Positions 40,965-49,136 of a stretch of DNA of 64,000 nt are shown piece after piece. The position numbers and the translations under genes were made by a program. The number at the start of each line of letters is the position of its first letter. Position 1 is the first letter of the stretch. Location: positions 1,910,501-1,974,500 of the forward strand of contig NZ_CP086063.1 in NCBI RefSeq assembly GCF_020783315.1, given 5' to 3'. The notes beneath the pieces were generated by a model. The model was not told the DNA's origin, ran no database searches, and was given only the letters and a program-made list of their open reading frames with translations. Source of the DNA: Ferruginibacter lapsinanis. Lineage in GTDB: Bacteria; Bacteroidota; Bacteroidia; Chitinophagales; Chitinophagaceae.

Positions 40965-40967
40965 CTT

Positions 40968-41007
40968 AAAAAATCGTAATTAATTTGAATTAATTACGAT
41001 TTTTTAT
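40968..41007. terminator. Terminator after tmRNA
   Basis: AAATCGTAATTAATT / AATTAATTACGATTT near-perfect 15-bp stem around TG, followed by TTTTATT. Likely bidirectional. Confidence 0.8.
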
Positions 41008-41202
41008 TTAGCCTACTTTTAAAGAAAACAGCCAAGTTTCAGAATCAATACTTATAGTTCTGATGATTTTTGACAACTGTGCTGGAATGATCCCAATTTT
41101 TTGGAATAAATTCTCTTCTTGTTTCACATAGCTTCTCAGGGTTATATTAGGAATGAAGCAATTTATATTGAAGTATGTTTTCAGTAAATCAAGTATATGC
41201 AT
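41008..41202 (-). CDS. Small hypothetical ORF, doubtful
   Basis: 64 residues beginning MHILDLLKTYFNINCFIPN with no recognised family. Hydrophobic-polar periodicity (SYVKQEENLFQKIGIIPAQL SKIIR, split here) is protein-like, and the stop abuts the tmRNA terminator. It could be a real small gene or the remnant of a larger one. No promoter or RBS was found. Confidence 0.25.
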   Translation of the reverse strand: MHILDLLKTYFNINCFIPNITLRSYVKQEENLFQKIGIIPAQLSKIIRTISIDSETWLFSLKVG

Positions 41203-41288
41203 TCGTTACCTATAGATTCAGATACTTTTTAGCAATTTGATTCATTCGTTGTTAGTAGAATTTATATCATAATATAGGGGATAAGATT

Positions 41289-42563
41289 CTATAGCTTTTT
41301 TTTCAGAGGTATTGTAAAACTAAATGTACTGCCTTTGCCTTGCTCACTTTCTACAAAGAGGGCGCCACCGTTTTTGATAGCAAAATCTTTACAGAAATAA
41401 AGACCTAAGCCAGTGCCCGATTCATCAAGTGTTCCCTTAGTGCTTACCTCAAGACCATTGCGGATCTTCTTTAAATTTTCTTCAGAAATTCCACGCCCCG
41501 TATCTTTTACAGATATTGTATCAAAAAAATCATTCTTTTCTGAGTATATAAAAATATCACCCCCCATATCAGTGAATTTTATTGCATTCGAAATAAGATT
41601 TCTTAAAATCACTTTCACAGATCGTTCATTTGCAAAAATTATCCTGGAATCGTTTATTTGGTTGTGCAGTGTTATTCGTTTTGAACTGGCTGCCCCTATA
41701 TAAGCATGACATACCTCTTCAGTAATATCTTTTAAACTCAAATACTCTTTTTCCAACTCCTGATGTGTTCGTTGAGCCTTTGACCAGCATAGCATGTCTT
41801 CAAAAAGATCATTTAGATAACGAACGTTTTCTTCAATGTCAGGTAAATATTCAAGAATGGTTTCTTTTGATATTTTTTCCTTGGAATATGAGGTGAGCAT
41901 ATTTTTTATTGCCACTAACGGAACTCTGATGTCGTGAGAAAGAATAGTGACGACCTTATTCTGAAATTCAGTTGACTCAGCTAATGATTTATTTTTGAGC
42001 GCTAATTCGATAATACCTCTTATATATCCAAGAATGAAATAAAACGGGATAAAGAAAATGCAGAAATTTAATATCAAAAGACCGATCTGGTATGTAGGAG
42101 AAGTTGTTGTGTTTAAGATCTCCCTGATTCCAATCATAAGGCCGGTCAAAGCAGTAAAAGTGTAAGAGATTATTATATAGCTTCTTTTTTGAAGAATAAA
42201 AAAACCAACTATACCATAAGCAACTTCAAAAAGTACCAGGTAAGTCATTTGCTCATATAAACCAACTAAAATAATGCTAACTGGCATACAGTAAAAAGAT
42301 AAAATAAAACAAGCGGTAAATCTTTTTTTTGCCAGAAGAAAGTGAGTGCCGGTACTTAAAAGAAGTGGTAGCAAATAAACAAATAACGCTAAGTATGAGT
42401 GCCTTAATTGGTTATTTTCGATTATGGCAGAAATTAATTTCAAGCAGCTCATTAAAATCACGATGTGGTTTAGCTGCTCAAAAATGTTTAGTCCATTTTT
42501 CTTTAAGCTGTAAAGCTGCTCCTTCGCCAGGTAAAAATTGTTGTTCCAAAGTTTTAAAGTCAT
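41289..42563 (-). CDS. Membrane sensor histidine kinase
   Basis: 424 residues. The N-terminal half (about 30-195) has about six hydrophobic segments with no recognised extracytoplasmic domain. The transmitter follows: HisKA with phosphoacceptor His in VVTILSHDIRVPLVAIKN, HATPase_c N-box KVILRNLISNAIKFTD, and G boxes VKDTGRGIS and GTGLGLYFC. It has no adjacent response regulator (the nearest is 19 kb away). The membrane-embedded sensor suggests detection of a membrane or lipophilic signal. Two Crp/Fnr regulators are encoded upstream on the same strand. Confidence 0.92.
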   Translation of the reverse strand: MTLKLWNNNFYLAKEQLYSLKKNGLNIFEQLNHIVILMSCLKLISAIIENNQLRHSYLALFVYLLPLLLSTGTHFLLAKKRFTACFILSFYCMPVSIILVGLYEQMTYLVLFEVAYGIVGFFILQKRSYIIISYTFTALTGLMIGIREILNTTTSPTYQIGLLILNFCIFFIPFYFILGYIRGIIELALKNKSLAESTEFQNKVVTILSHDIRVPLVAIKNMLTSYSKEKISKETILEYLPDIEENVRYLNDLFEDMLCWSKAQRTHQELEKEYLSLKDITEEVCHAYIGAASSKRITLHNQINDSRIIFANERSVKVILRNLISNAIKFTDMGGDIFIYSEKNDFFDTISVKDTGRGISEENLKKIRNGLEVSTKGTLDESGTGLGLYFCKDFAIKNGGALFVESEQGKGSTFSFTIPLKKKL

Positions 42564-42600
42564 AATATTTTAATTTAGTCCGTTAAGGGATGTGTTTAAG

Positions 42601-42628
42601 ATTCCGGTATTTATTAAAATACGGGAAT
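42601..42628. repeat. 28-bp imperfect palindrome upstream of histidine kinase gene
   Basis: ATTCCGGTATTT-ATTA-AAATACGGGAAT lies between the Crp/Fnr-type gene (42789) and the kinase start (42563). It can be a terminator-like hairpin for the upstream gene or an operator for the kinase. No T run follows on the minus strand. Confidence 0.4.
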
Positions 42629-42788
42629 TTGTTTTTTATAAGGGTACGGTTAAAATATTGTCTTCAAACTCCCTTGTAAGGGAGCAATGGAATTGGATTT
42701 TTTTGGTATAGATCAGATCAATAGCTCCAACGATTCTCTGGATGAGCTTTTATTCTAAATCTTGTATGTTGCAATATGTTTTTTATGC

Positions 42789-43379
42789 CTATGATGATTT
42801 GGTAATCATAGCCCTCTTGGTTCTGCTTAATGTCTCAGGACTTACATTTAAAAATGAAGCAATTTCATTTTGAGGAACATAATCAGCAAAAGGTTTATAT
42901 GCAACCATAAAATTTTCGACTTTTTCATTTGACTTCTTATTAATGATCTGTCTTAATTTGTTGGTTTGATTCTTCCGAATCTTCATAATAAAATCAAGGT
43001 AAAGCAGGCCTAATTTGTAGTTTGATTTACAAATACTAAATAATGATTGTTTCGTTATATAAAGTAGCTTTACTTTTGTTACTGCCTCAAGTGTTTCCCA
43101 GGCTTTTCCATCACTTATTTCTGAAGATAAATTACTGATCAGATTACCGGGTTTAATAAAATTGGTGATATTTCTTTTCTTACCCGTTTCAAAGTACCTC
43201 TTCATTAATCCTTCAATCAAAAAATAATTATTCTCATCGATGGATTCTTCGATAAATAGCAATCGGCCAGGTTCTAATTCTTTTATAAATACATGTGGCA
43301 AAATCGCCTCAATTTCTACTTCGGAAATATAATGGCCAAGTTTGCTTTTGATCAAACTTTTAGTTTCGGTGTCGAGCAT
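42789..43379 (-). CDS. Crp/Fnr family transcriptional regulator (copy 1)
   Basis: 196 residues. An N-terminal cyclic-nucleotide-binding-like jelly roll (about 20-125) has LEPGRLLFIEESIDENNYFLIEG, but lacks the cAMP pocket signature RxxSAxV; the C-terminal winged helix (about 150-192) has QNEIASFLNVSPETLSRTKR. There are no Cys clusters for an iron-sulfur centre, so it is not a classical Fnr. A paralogue lies directly upstream (15 bp gap). Sequences differ, so this is an old duplication. Confidence 0.88.
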   Translation of the reverse strand: MLDTETKSLIKSKLGHYISEVEIEAILPHVFIKELEPGRLLFIEESIDENNYFLIEGLMKRYFETGKKRNITNFIKPGNLISNLSSEISDGKAWETLEAVTKVKLLYITKQSLFSICKSNYKLGLLYLDFIMKIRKNQTNKLRQIINKKSNEKVENFMVAYKPFADYVPQNEIASFLNVSPETLSRTKRAMITKSS

Positions 43380-43394
43380 TGCTGTAATTTTTAG

Positions 43395-43988
43395 TTAATA
43401 TGTAATTCTCCGATTTGGTTTTTTGTTTCGTAATCTGCTTAAAGTTTCCAGTGTAATATTCAGGTATGATGCAATATCTTTCAGTGATAGATAAGGCAAT
43501 TGATTACTCATTATTTTTTCAAATTCCCGGTATCGTTCAACTGCAGTTTTAAACAATAAATTTTTGTGTCGCTGAAAATGCTGGAGCAGTGTTTTTTTAG
43601 AGCTTTCTATATAAAGGCTAAACATCATAGCGTCACTGTCATAAAGATTTAAAAATTGTTCATGTTCAAAATAAACTAAATGAGTTTTTGTAGTAGCTTC
43701 TACTGTTTCCCAAACAGTATTTTTTTCATTATTAGTTGGAGACGCAGTTATAATATCGCCAGCTTCAAAAAATAGCGATAATATTTTTTCGTTGTTTTCA
43801 TGAATATAACTCTTCAGTATGCCCGATATAATTATATATACATTTGAATCGACTTCTCCTTCTCTATGTAAAATCTCACCAGGCTTAAGCGTTTTTGTCT
43901 TAATAAGCGGCAGCATTACCTGATAAGGATAATGTTTTAGTATGGGGGAGGTTCTGAATAATGATTTGATGATAGAATCTGATATCAT
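43395..43988 (-). CDS. Crp/Fnr family transcriptional regulator (copy 2)
   Basis: 197 residues. Same two-domain layout: cyclic-nucleotide-binding-like domain (TLKPGEILHREGEVDSNVY, ILKSYI) and C-terminal helix-turn-helix (LSLKDIASYLNITLETLSRL). It lacks an obvious ligand pocket Arg-Ser pair and has no Fe-S Cys cluster. An Fnr-like double box lies 91-126 bp upstream of its start. The following paralogue starts 15 bp after its stop, so both are likely cotranscribed. Confidence 0.88.
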   Translation of the reverse strand: MISDSIIKSLFRTSPILKHYPYQVMLPLIKTKTLKPGEILHREGEVDSNVYIIISGILKSYIHENNEKILSLFFEAGDIITASPTNNEKNTVWETVEATTKTHLVYFEHEQFLNLYDSDAMMFSLYIESSKKTLLQHFQRHKNLLFKTAVERYREFEKIMSNQLPYLSLKDIASYLNITLETLSRLRNKKPNRRITY

Positions 43989-44078
43989 ATTTAATAATTA
44001 AAGTTTTTACCTAGATAAATCACAGCGCTTGGGATTAACAGAATACAATTATGTGTGTTAATCCATGGTCGCCATATA

Positions 44079-44114
44079 TTGATATTTGTCAATTATTTAA
44101 TTGACAAATATCAA
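44079..44114. promoter_or_regulatory. Palindrome made of two Fnr-like boxes
   Basis: Perfect 17-bp inverted repeat around TT. It contains TTGATATTTGTCAA (44079-44092) and TTGACAAATATCAA (44101-44114), each one base from the Fnr consensus TTGAT-N4-ATCAA. It lies upstream of the paired Crp/Fnr genes. Confidence 0.5.
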
Positions 44115-44180
44115 TTTCTTGATAATGAAGCAAAGGTATAATTGAGGTATAGTGGGAAATGTAATAATTGCAATATGCGG

Positions 44181-44208
44181 CTGTAGTACTTTTACTACAG
44201 GCTTTTTT
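44181..44208 (+). terminator. Orphan rho-independent terminator
   Basis: CTGTAGTA / TACTACAG perfect 8-bp stem, loop CTTT, then GCTTTTTT. No plus-strand gene precedes it, so it may end a short RNA initiated near the palindrome at 44079-44114. Confidence 0.55.
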
Positions 44209-44364
44209 GAAAAGAAATTACCTTGTTCAGAGAGGAGAAAACATATTCGAAATAGAATACTTTCGGGAAGATTCTTATTTGATGTGAGTAAAAGATATAA
44301 TTATACAGGCAACTTAATGTTTGAATTGAATATATACTTGTATTTGAGGATTATTGTTTTTATT

Positions 44365-45461
44365 TTATTTAACTGATGAAATTATTTTTACTTCTGTGCC
44401 TCGTTCCGGAGTACTATCAATTACTATTTTAGCTTTGATCACAGAAATTAATCTTCCGATGATGAGGTAACCTAATCCTGTGCTGATTGCTTCATTATTT
44501 GCTTGCATGAAATTCCCTTTTAATACTTCGTGTATGCGTTTCAGTTTGTTTTTACTTATGCCCGAACCAGTATCTTTTATTGTTAATATTTCTTCTGAAT
44601 CTGTATGTGAAAAGCTAATTTCAATATAACCCTCGTTTGTATTTTTTACAGCATTAGAAACAAGATTACTGATTATGACCTTGATTATGTTTGGATCGGA
44701 TTCGATCGCCACTGTATTATTTATAGTAGAGTATAGGTTTATTCCCTTTTTATTTGCTAAAGGAGAAAATAACTGAATAATTTCTTCAGTCAATGAGTAA
44801 AGATCGATTGACTGTCTTTCTGTTTTTATTTTTCCGCTACTATATTTTATCCAGCTAATAATATTTAGCGAGTCAGACAAAACTTTATCGGTTGTTTTCT
44901 TAATATCTGTGAGTGCATCATTTATTTTTTGGGGATCTTTTTCAATTCCTTTTCCAAGAATATCTGTTATATAGGAAACGAATTTTAATGGAGCGATCAT
45001 ATCATGCGAAACAACAGATATCAACGTTTCTTTGGTATTAAGGGCTTTTTTCAGTTCTTTTGTCTGTAGATCTACTTGTTTTTGTAATTGTTTCTTTTTT
45101 CTTTGTAAATTTTTATTAGATAATAAAACCGTCATCCATATTATACCTGTTAGTCCTAATAACAGTACTGGTATGAACCACCATTTTTCATAATACTTTT
45201 TATCAATATAGATAGCAACTTTGGTGTATGCAAAATCATTTGTATCAAAGCCTGTTCGCTTTCTGATTATAAGCTCGTGCCAGCCAGAAGAAAGATTATA
45301 AAGATTCAATCCGAGTAGCTCTTCATTTTTTATCAAGCTCCATGGTTGGTTATCTAATTTGTATTGAATCAGTAAATTTTCCTGATCTGTAAAGCGTGGT
45401 ACGGAAAATTCTAAAAAGATTTGATTGGTATTGTTATCAAATATTATAGAATCGAACCGAT
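44365..45461 (-). pseudogene. Sensor histidine kinase, 5'-truncated at a chimeric junction
   Basis: About 365 kinase-like residues. From the N-terminus: a Y_Y_Y-type segment (IFLEFSVPRFTDQENLLIQY), a membrane span (WWFIPVLLLGLTGIIWMTVLL), a coiled coil, HisKA with His in TLISVVSHDMIAPLKFVSYI, and HATPase_c (KVIISNLVSNAVKNTN; IKDTGSGIS; STGLGYLIIG). The Y_Y_Y segment normally follows a large beta-propeller sensor, which is missing. The frame continues past 45461 only as antisense of the neighbouring adhesin repeat (LQNYMYHLLLLP), so the true 5' end is lost. It is either a real rearrangement or an assembly misjoin. Confidence 0.7.
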
Positions 45462-47675
45462 CTAACTGCAACGGCAGTAGCAGCAAATGGTACATATAGT
45501 TTTGCAGGTTTGAATGCAGGTACATATAGTGTGCTTATTAATACCTCATCCACTGCATCAACAGCAACCACTTTGCCAACTAACTGGGTAAATACCGGAG
45601 AGTTTATCGGTACAGGAGTTGGTAATGATGGATTGGTAAATGGTAAATCTGTAAATATTGTATTGTCATCTGCAAGTGTTACTAATGTAAACTTTGGTAT
45701 TGAACAATTACCAACAGCCAATGCAGTAACTGCTGCTAGTCAGGTTAACCCCGGCGGTACGACTAAAGTAATAGTACCAACATTAAATGGCAGTGATCCG
45801 GAACAAGGAGTTTTCCCGGGCACAGGAAATTTAGATACAGTAATTATCAAAACCCTTCCAACAAATGGTGTATTGTATTACAATGGAATTGCGGCAGTAG
45901 CCGGCGATACCATTAAGAATTACAATCCGGCATTATTAACAGTGGATCCTAATGACGGTGCAGTAACAGTAAGCTTTACATATGCTGAAGTAGATGCGGC
46001 ATTACAATCAAGTGCACCTGCAACAGTAACCATGCCGTTTACAACACTTTCTATCAGTGGTAATGTGTATGATGATGCCAACGGTTTGCAGGATGCAACG
46101 GTAAATGGCTTAGGTACAAATGCAGGAGGTAAACTTTACGCTCAATTATTAAACAGCAGCAATGTTGTAGTAGCAACAATAGCAGTAGCAGCAAATGGTA
46201 CATATAGTTTTGCAGGTTTGATTGCAGGAACATATAGTGTGCTTGTTAATACCTCATCCACTGCATCAACAGCAACCACTTTACCGGGCAATTGGGTAAA
46301 TACCGGAGAGTTTATCGGTACAGGAATTGGTAACGATGGTGTAGTAAATGGTATATCAGCTTCAATAAATCTAACTACAGCAAATGTTACTAATGTAAAC
46401 TTTGGAATAGAACAATTGCCGACTGCAAAAAATGTGGCGCAACCATTTTTCTATATTAATCCTGGCGGTACAAATAAAATAGTAGTACCAACATTAAATG
46501 GTAGTGATCCAGAACAAGGAAGTTTCCCTGGTACAGGTAATCAGGATACGGTGATTATTAAAACCCTTCCAACAAATGGTGTATTGTATTACAATGGCGT
46601 TCCGGTAGTAACCGGCGATACTATTAAGAATTACAATCCATCATTATTAACAGTAGATCCTAATGACGGCGCAGTAATAGTAAGCTTTACTTATGCTGAA
46701 GTAGATGCGGCCTTACAATCAAGTGCACCTGCAACAGTAACCATGTCGTTTAAAACACTTTCAATCAGTGGTAATGTGTACGAAGATGCCAATGGTTTGC
46801 AGGATGGGGCAGTAAATGGCTTAGGTACAAATGCAGGAGGTAAACTGTATGCCCACTTATTAGACAGTATTAATACAATTTTAGCAACCAAAGCAGTTGC
46901 GGCAGACGGCAAATATAACTTTGCAGGTTTAAATGCTGGAAAATATTGGGTATTGATAAATGATTTGATGGCATCTGCTGAAGCCTCTTTACCAGATGGA
47001 TGGGAAAATACTGGAGAATTTATTGGTCTAGGATCTGGTGACGATGGAGGAGTAGATGGTAAATCAGCTACAATAAATCTAACCACAATAATTATTACTA
47101 ATGTAAACTTTGGGATAAAGCGAAGGGGCTCAAATTCAACTCTTCCTGTAAAATTTGTAAATACAGTAGCAAATAGATCAGGGGATGCAGTGCAAGTTGA
47201 TTTTTCAATTGCACAGGTAGTATCTGGTAGCACTTTTACTGTTGAAAGAAGTTTTGATGGAATTACATTCAGCAAGTTAGCTGCTATTGTTTCAACTAAT
47301 GCTTTAAAATACACTTATACAGATGTGCAGCCGGCTATTGATAATTATTACAGAATAAAAGAGACAAGTGCAGAGGGCATAATAACATTTAGCCAAATAA
47401 TGTATGTAAAGGGTATCAATAAAAATGAGATACATATTTACCCAATCCCGGCAACAACAAATATTAATATTAATTTCGGCAAGGATGGGTTTAATAAACC
47501 TGGCAAGCTTGTGTTGTATGATAATATCGGACGGGTAGTTTATACAAGGTATATACCTTCAATTAAAGAAACGGAACAAATGGATATAAGTAACCTTAGC
47601 TCCGGAACATATCAGCTTTCCATATATTATAATAATAAGCAGTCTCTCTCTAAAACAATAATTGTATGGAAGTAA
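45462..47675 (+). pseudogene. Repetitive SdrD-B-like surface protein with T9SS type A tail, 5'-truncated
   Basis: The open frame begins without a start codon or signal peptide at the junction. It contains two and a half copies of a unit of about 236 residues (DNA period about 708-711 bp): an SdrD-B-like fold (SISGNVYDDANGLQD ... GTYSFAGL), then NPGGTTKVIVPTLNGSDPEQ and NYNPALLTVDPNDGAV with a cadherin-like calcium motif. The tail EIHIYPIPATTNININF ... SSGTYQLSIYYNN is a type A sorting domain. The units are highly similar at DNA level, which favours recombination or misassembly. The product would be a secreted adhesin, but here it lacks its export signal. Confidence 0.75.
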
Positions 47676-47977
47676 TAATAGTTTTATAGTTTTAGCAATT
47701 ATCAAAAGGGAATCAAGCGAGAAGGGCTTGATTCCCTTTTGCTTTAGGGATAATTGTTTTGAACCGGGTTTAAATTGAAACATATCATTTTTTGTTTTTG
47801 TTAGATTTCGTATTGTCTGTAAAACATTAAAAGACAAAAGCCGTATCACACAAGTTAAAATGAGTAGAAAAAATTACATTGGGAGAACCGAGATATGACC
47901 TGTGTTTATTCCTCGGTTGAACTTTTAAAAATACAATTACAATTATTCATAAAATCAAGCTGTATCTTTATGTTTCT
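47676..47977. other. Non-coding gap after repetitive protein
   Basis: 302 bp. Contains a strong terminator (47704-47740); beyond it there is only AT-rich DNA up to the AraC-type regulator. No clear promoter consensus was found. Confidence 0.5.
47704..47742 (+). terminator. Strong rho-independent terminator
   Basis: Perfect 15-bp stem AAAAGGGAATCAAGC / GCTTGATTCCCTTTT, 7-nt loop, T-rich tail. Confidence 0.85.
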
Positions 47978-48538
47978 ATGAAGGTTTATATAAAAAATAT
48001 GGTGTGCAGCCGGTGTTCAATGGTTGTAAAATCGGTTTTTGAAAAACTTGCAATTAAAACCTTATCTGTGCGCCTGGGTGAAGTGGAAACCGAAACGGAC
48101 CTGTCAAAAGACCAGCTTTTAGCGTTGAATACATCTTTAAAAGCATTAGGTTTTGAAGTCATCGATAACAAAAAAATACGTACCATCGAGAAGATAAAAA
48201 ATGCCATTATTCGTTTGGTCCATCATTCTGATAGTGAGTTAAAAACCAATCTTTCTGATTTTATTACGGCGGAAGTTCACCAGGAGTATAATTATTTAAG
48301 CAATCTTTTCTCCGAAGCAGAAGGTACAACAATTGAGAAATATTATATCACTCAGCGCATTGAAAAAGCAAAGGAACTGATTGTGTATGATGAACTTAGC
48401 TTGTCAGAAATTGCGGATAGGTTGGGCTATAGCAGTGTTGCGTATTTATCCAATCAGTTTAAAAAAGTAACAGGGTTTACCCCCAGTCATTTTAAAGCGC
48501 TGAAGGAGTTTAAGCGAAAAAATATAGAAGAGCTGTAA
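47978..48538 (+). CDS. AraC-type regulator with Cys-containing metal-sensing N-terminus
   Basis: 186 residues. The N-terminal about 70 residues resemble an HMA-like beta-alpha-beta fold with NMVCSRCSMVVKSVFEKL (Cys-x-x-Cys) and end at LGFEVIDNKKI. The C-terminal AraC helix-turn-helix pair (about 95-180) includes AEVHQEYNYLSNLFSE and LSLSEIADRLGYSSVAYLSN QFK (split here). This layout suggests direct metal sensing by the HMA-like part. It heads a plus-strand run of four genes, three of which carry metal-binding motifs, so it is likely their regulator. Confidence 0.85.
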   Translation: MKVYIKNMVCSRCSMVVKSVFEKLAIKTLSVRLGEVETETDLSKDQLLALNTSLKALGFEVIDNKKIRTIEKIKNAIIRLVHHSDSELKTNLSDFITAEVHQEYNYLSNLFSEAEGTTIEKYYITQRIEKAKELIVYDELSLSEIADRLGYSSVAYLSNQFKKVTGFTPSHFKALKEFKRKNIEEL

Positions 48539-48615
48539 ATCTTACAAATCTTATCCAAAATAGTATAACGTGGCATTGTAGATATGTTTTACCTTTATGA
48601 TATCAAATTTCTATA

Positions 48616-48996
48616 ATGAAGCGCCTGTTACTAATAGCAATTTTAATTACTTACTCTATCTCCTCTTTCGGAGTAAGTATTAATTATTTTTATTGCTGCG
48701 GTAAATTAAAAAGCGTTTCTCTTACACCGGATATAAAAGAAGAAAAATGCAAAGCCAGGTCTGGGAAAGGTTGTTGTAAAAATGAAACCGTTGTAATAAA
48801 ATTAACTACAGATCAAAAAAATACTGATCAAACTTCTTTTCAATTAGCCCCTGCAGTTTTAGCGGTAATTTTACATCCAACAGATAATATTGTTATAAAT
48901 TTTACCGGCGCAGGCAATACTGATTTATTTTACAAATGCCCTCCACCGGATCTTTTGCCATCCAGGCGTATTCTCTATTGCATCTTCCGAATCTGA
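48616..48996 (+). CDS. HYC_CC_PP family secreted protein
   Basis: 126 residues. Signal peptide MKRLLLIAILITYSISSFG, then NYFYCCGKLKSV, SGKGCCKNE and a C-terminal KCPPPDLLP, matching the HYC_CC_PP pattern of Bacteroidota (Tyr-Cys-Cys, Cys-Cys, Pro-Pro). The function is unknown; paired Cys motifs suggest metal binding in the periplasm. The location between a metal-type AraC regulator and an HMA-TonB receptor supports that. It starts 77 bp after araC-type stop. Confidence 0.8.
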   Translation: MKRLLLIAILITYSISSFGVSINYFYCCGKLKSVSLTPDIKEEKCKARSGKGCCKNETVVIKLTTDQKNTDQTSFQLAPAVLAVILHPTDNIVINFTGAGNTDLFYKCPPPDLLPSRRILYCIFRI

Positions 48997-49136
48997 TTTT
49001 TTTCTGAACAGTATGTTTGATTTTGAGCCATATCGCAGCTGTAAATAATGCTGTAGAAGCTCATATCCAATAATATTTATATGATATTGAATAGCAATAA
49101 TTGAATCGATATCATTTACTTGAAAAAATTAAGAAG

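Larger units (their letters stand above)
43989..44364. other. Gap with Fnr-like palindrome and orphan terminator
   Basis: 376 bp without a convincing gene. It holds a perfect 36-bp palindrome (44079-44114) and an orphan rho-independent hairpin (44181-44208). A 74-codon plus-strand frame (44152-44376) spans the hairpin and is not gene-like. Confidence 0.6.

Noticed and set aside
44152-44376. Plus-strand 74-codon frame
   Set aside because: Spans a strong terminator hairpin and overlaps the kinase stop; composition not protein-like.
49101-49136. TTG start 12 codons upstream of the TonB receptor
   Set aside because: Would place charged residues before a perfect signal peptide that begins at ATG 49137.
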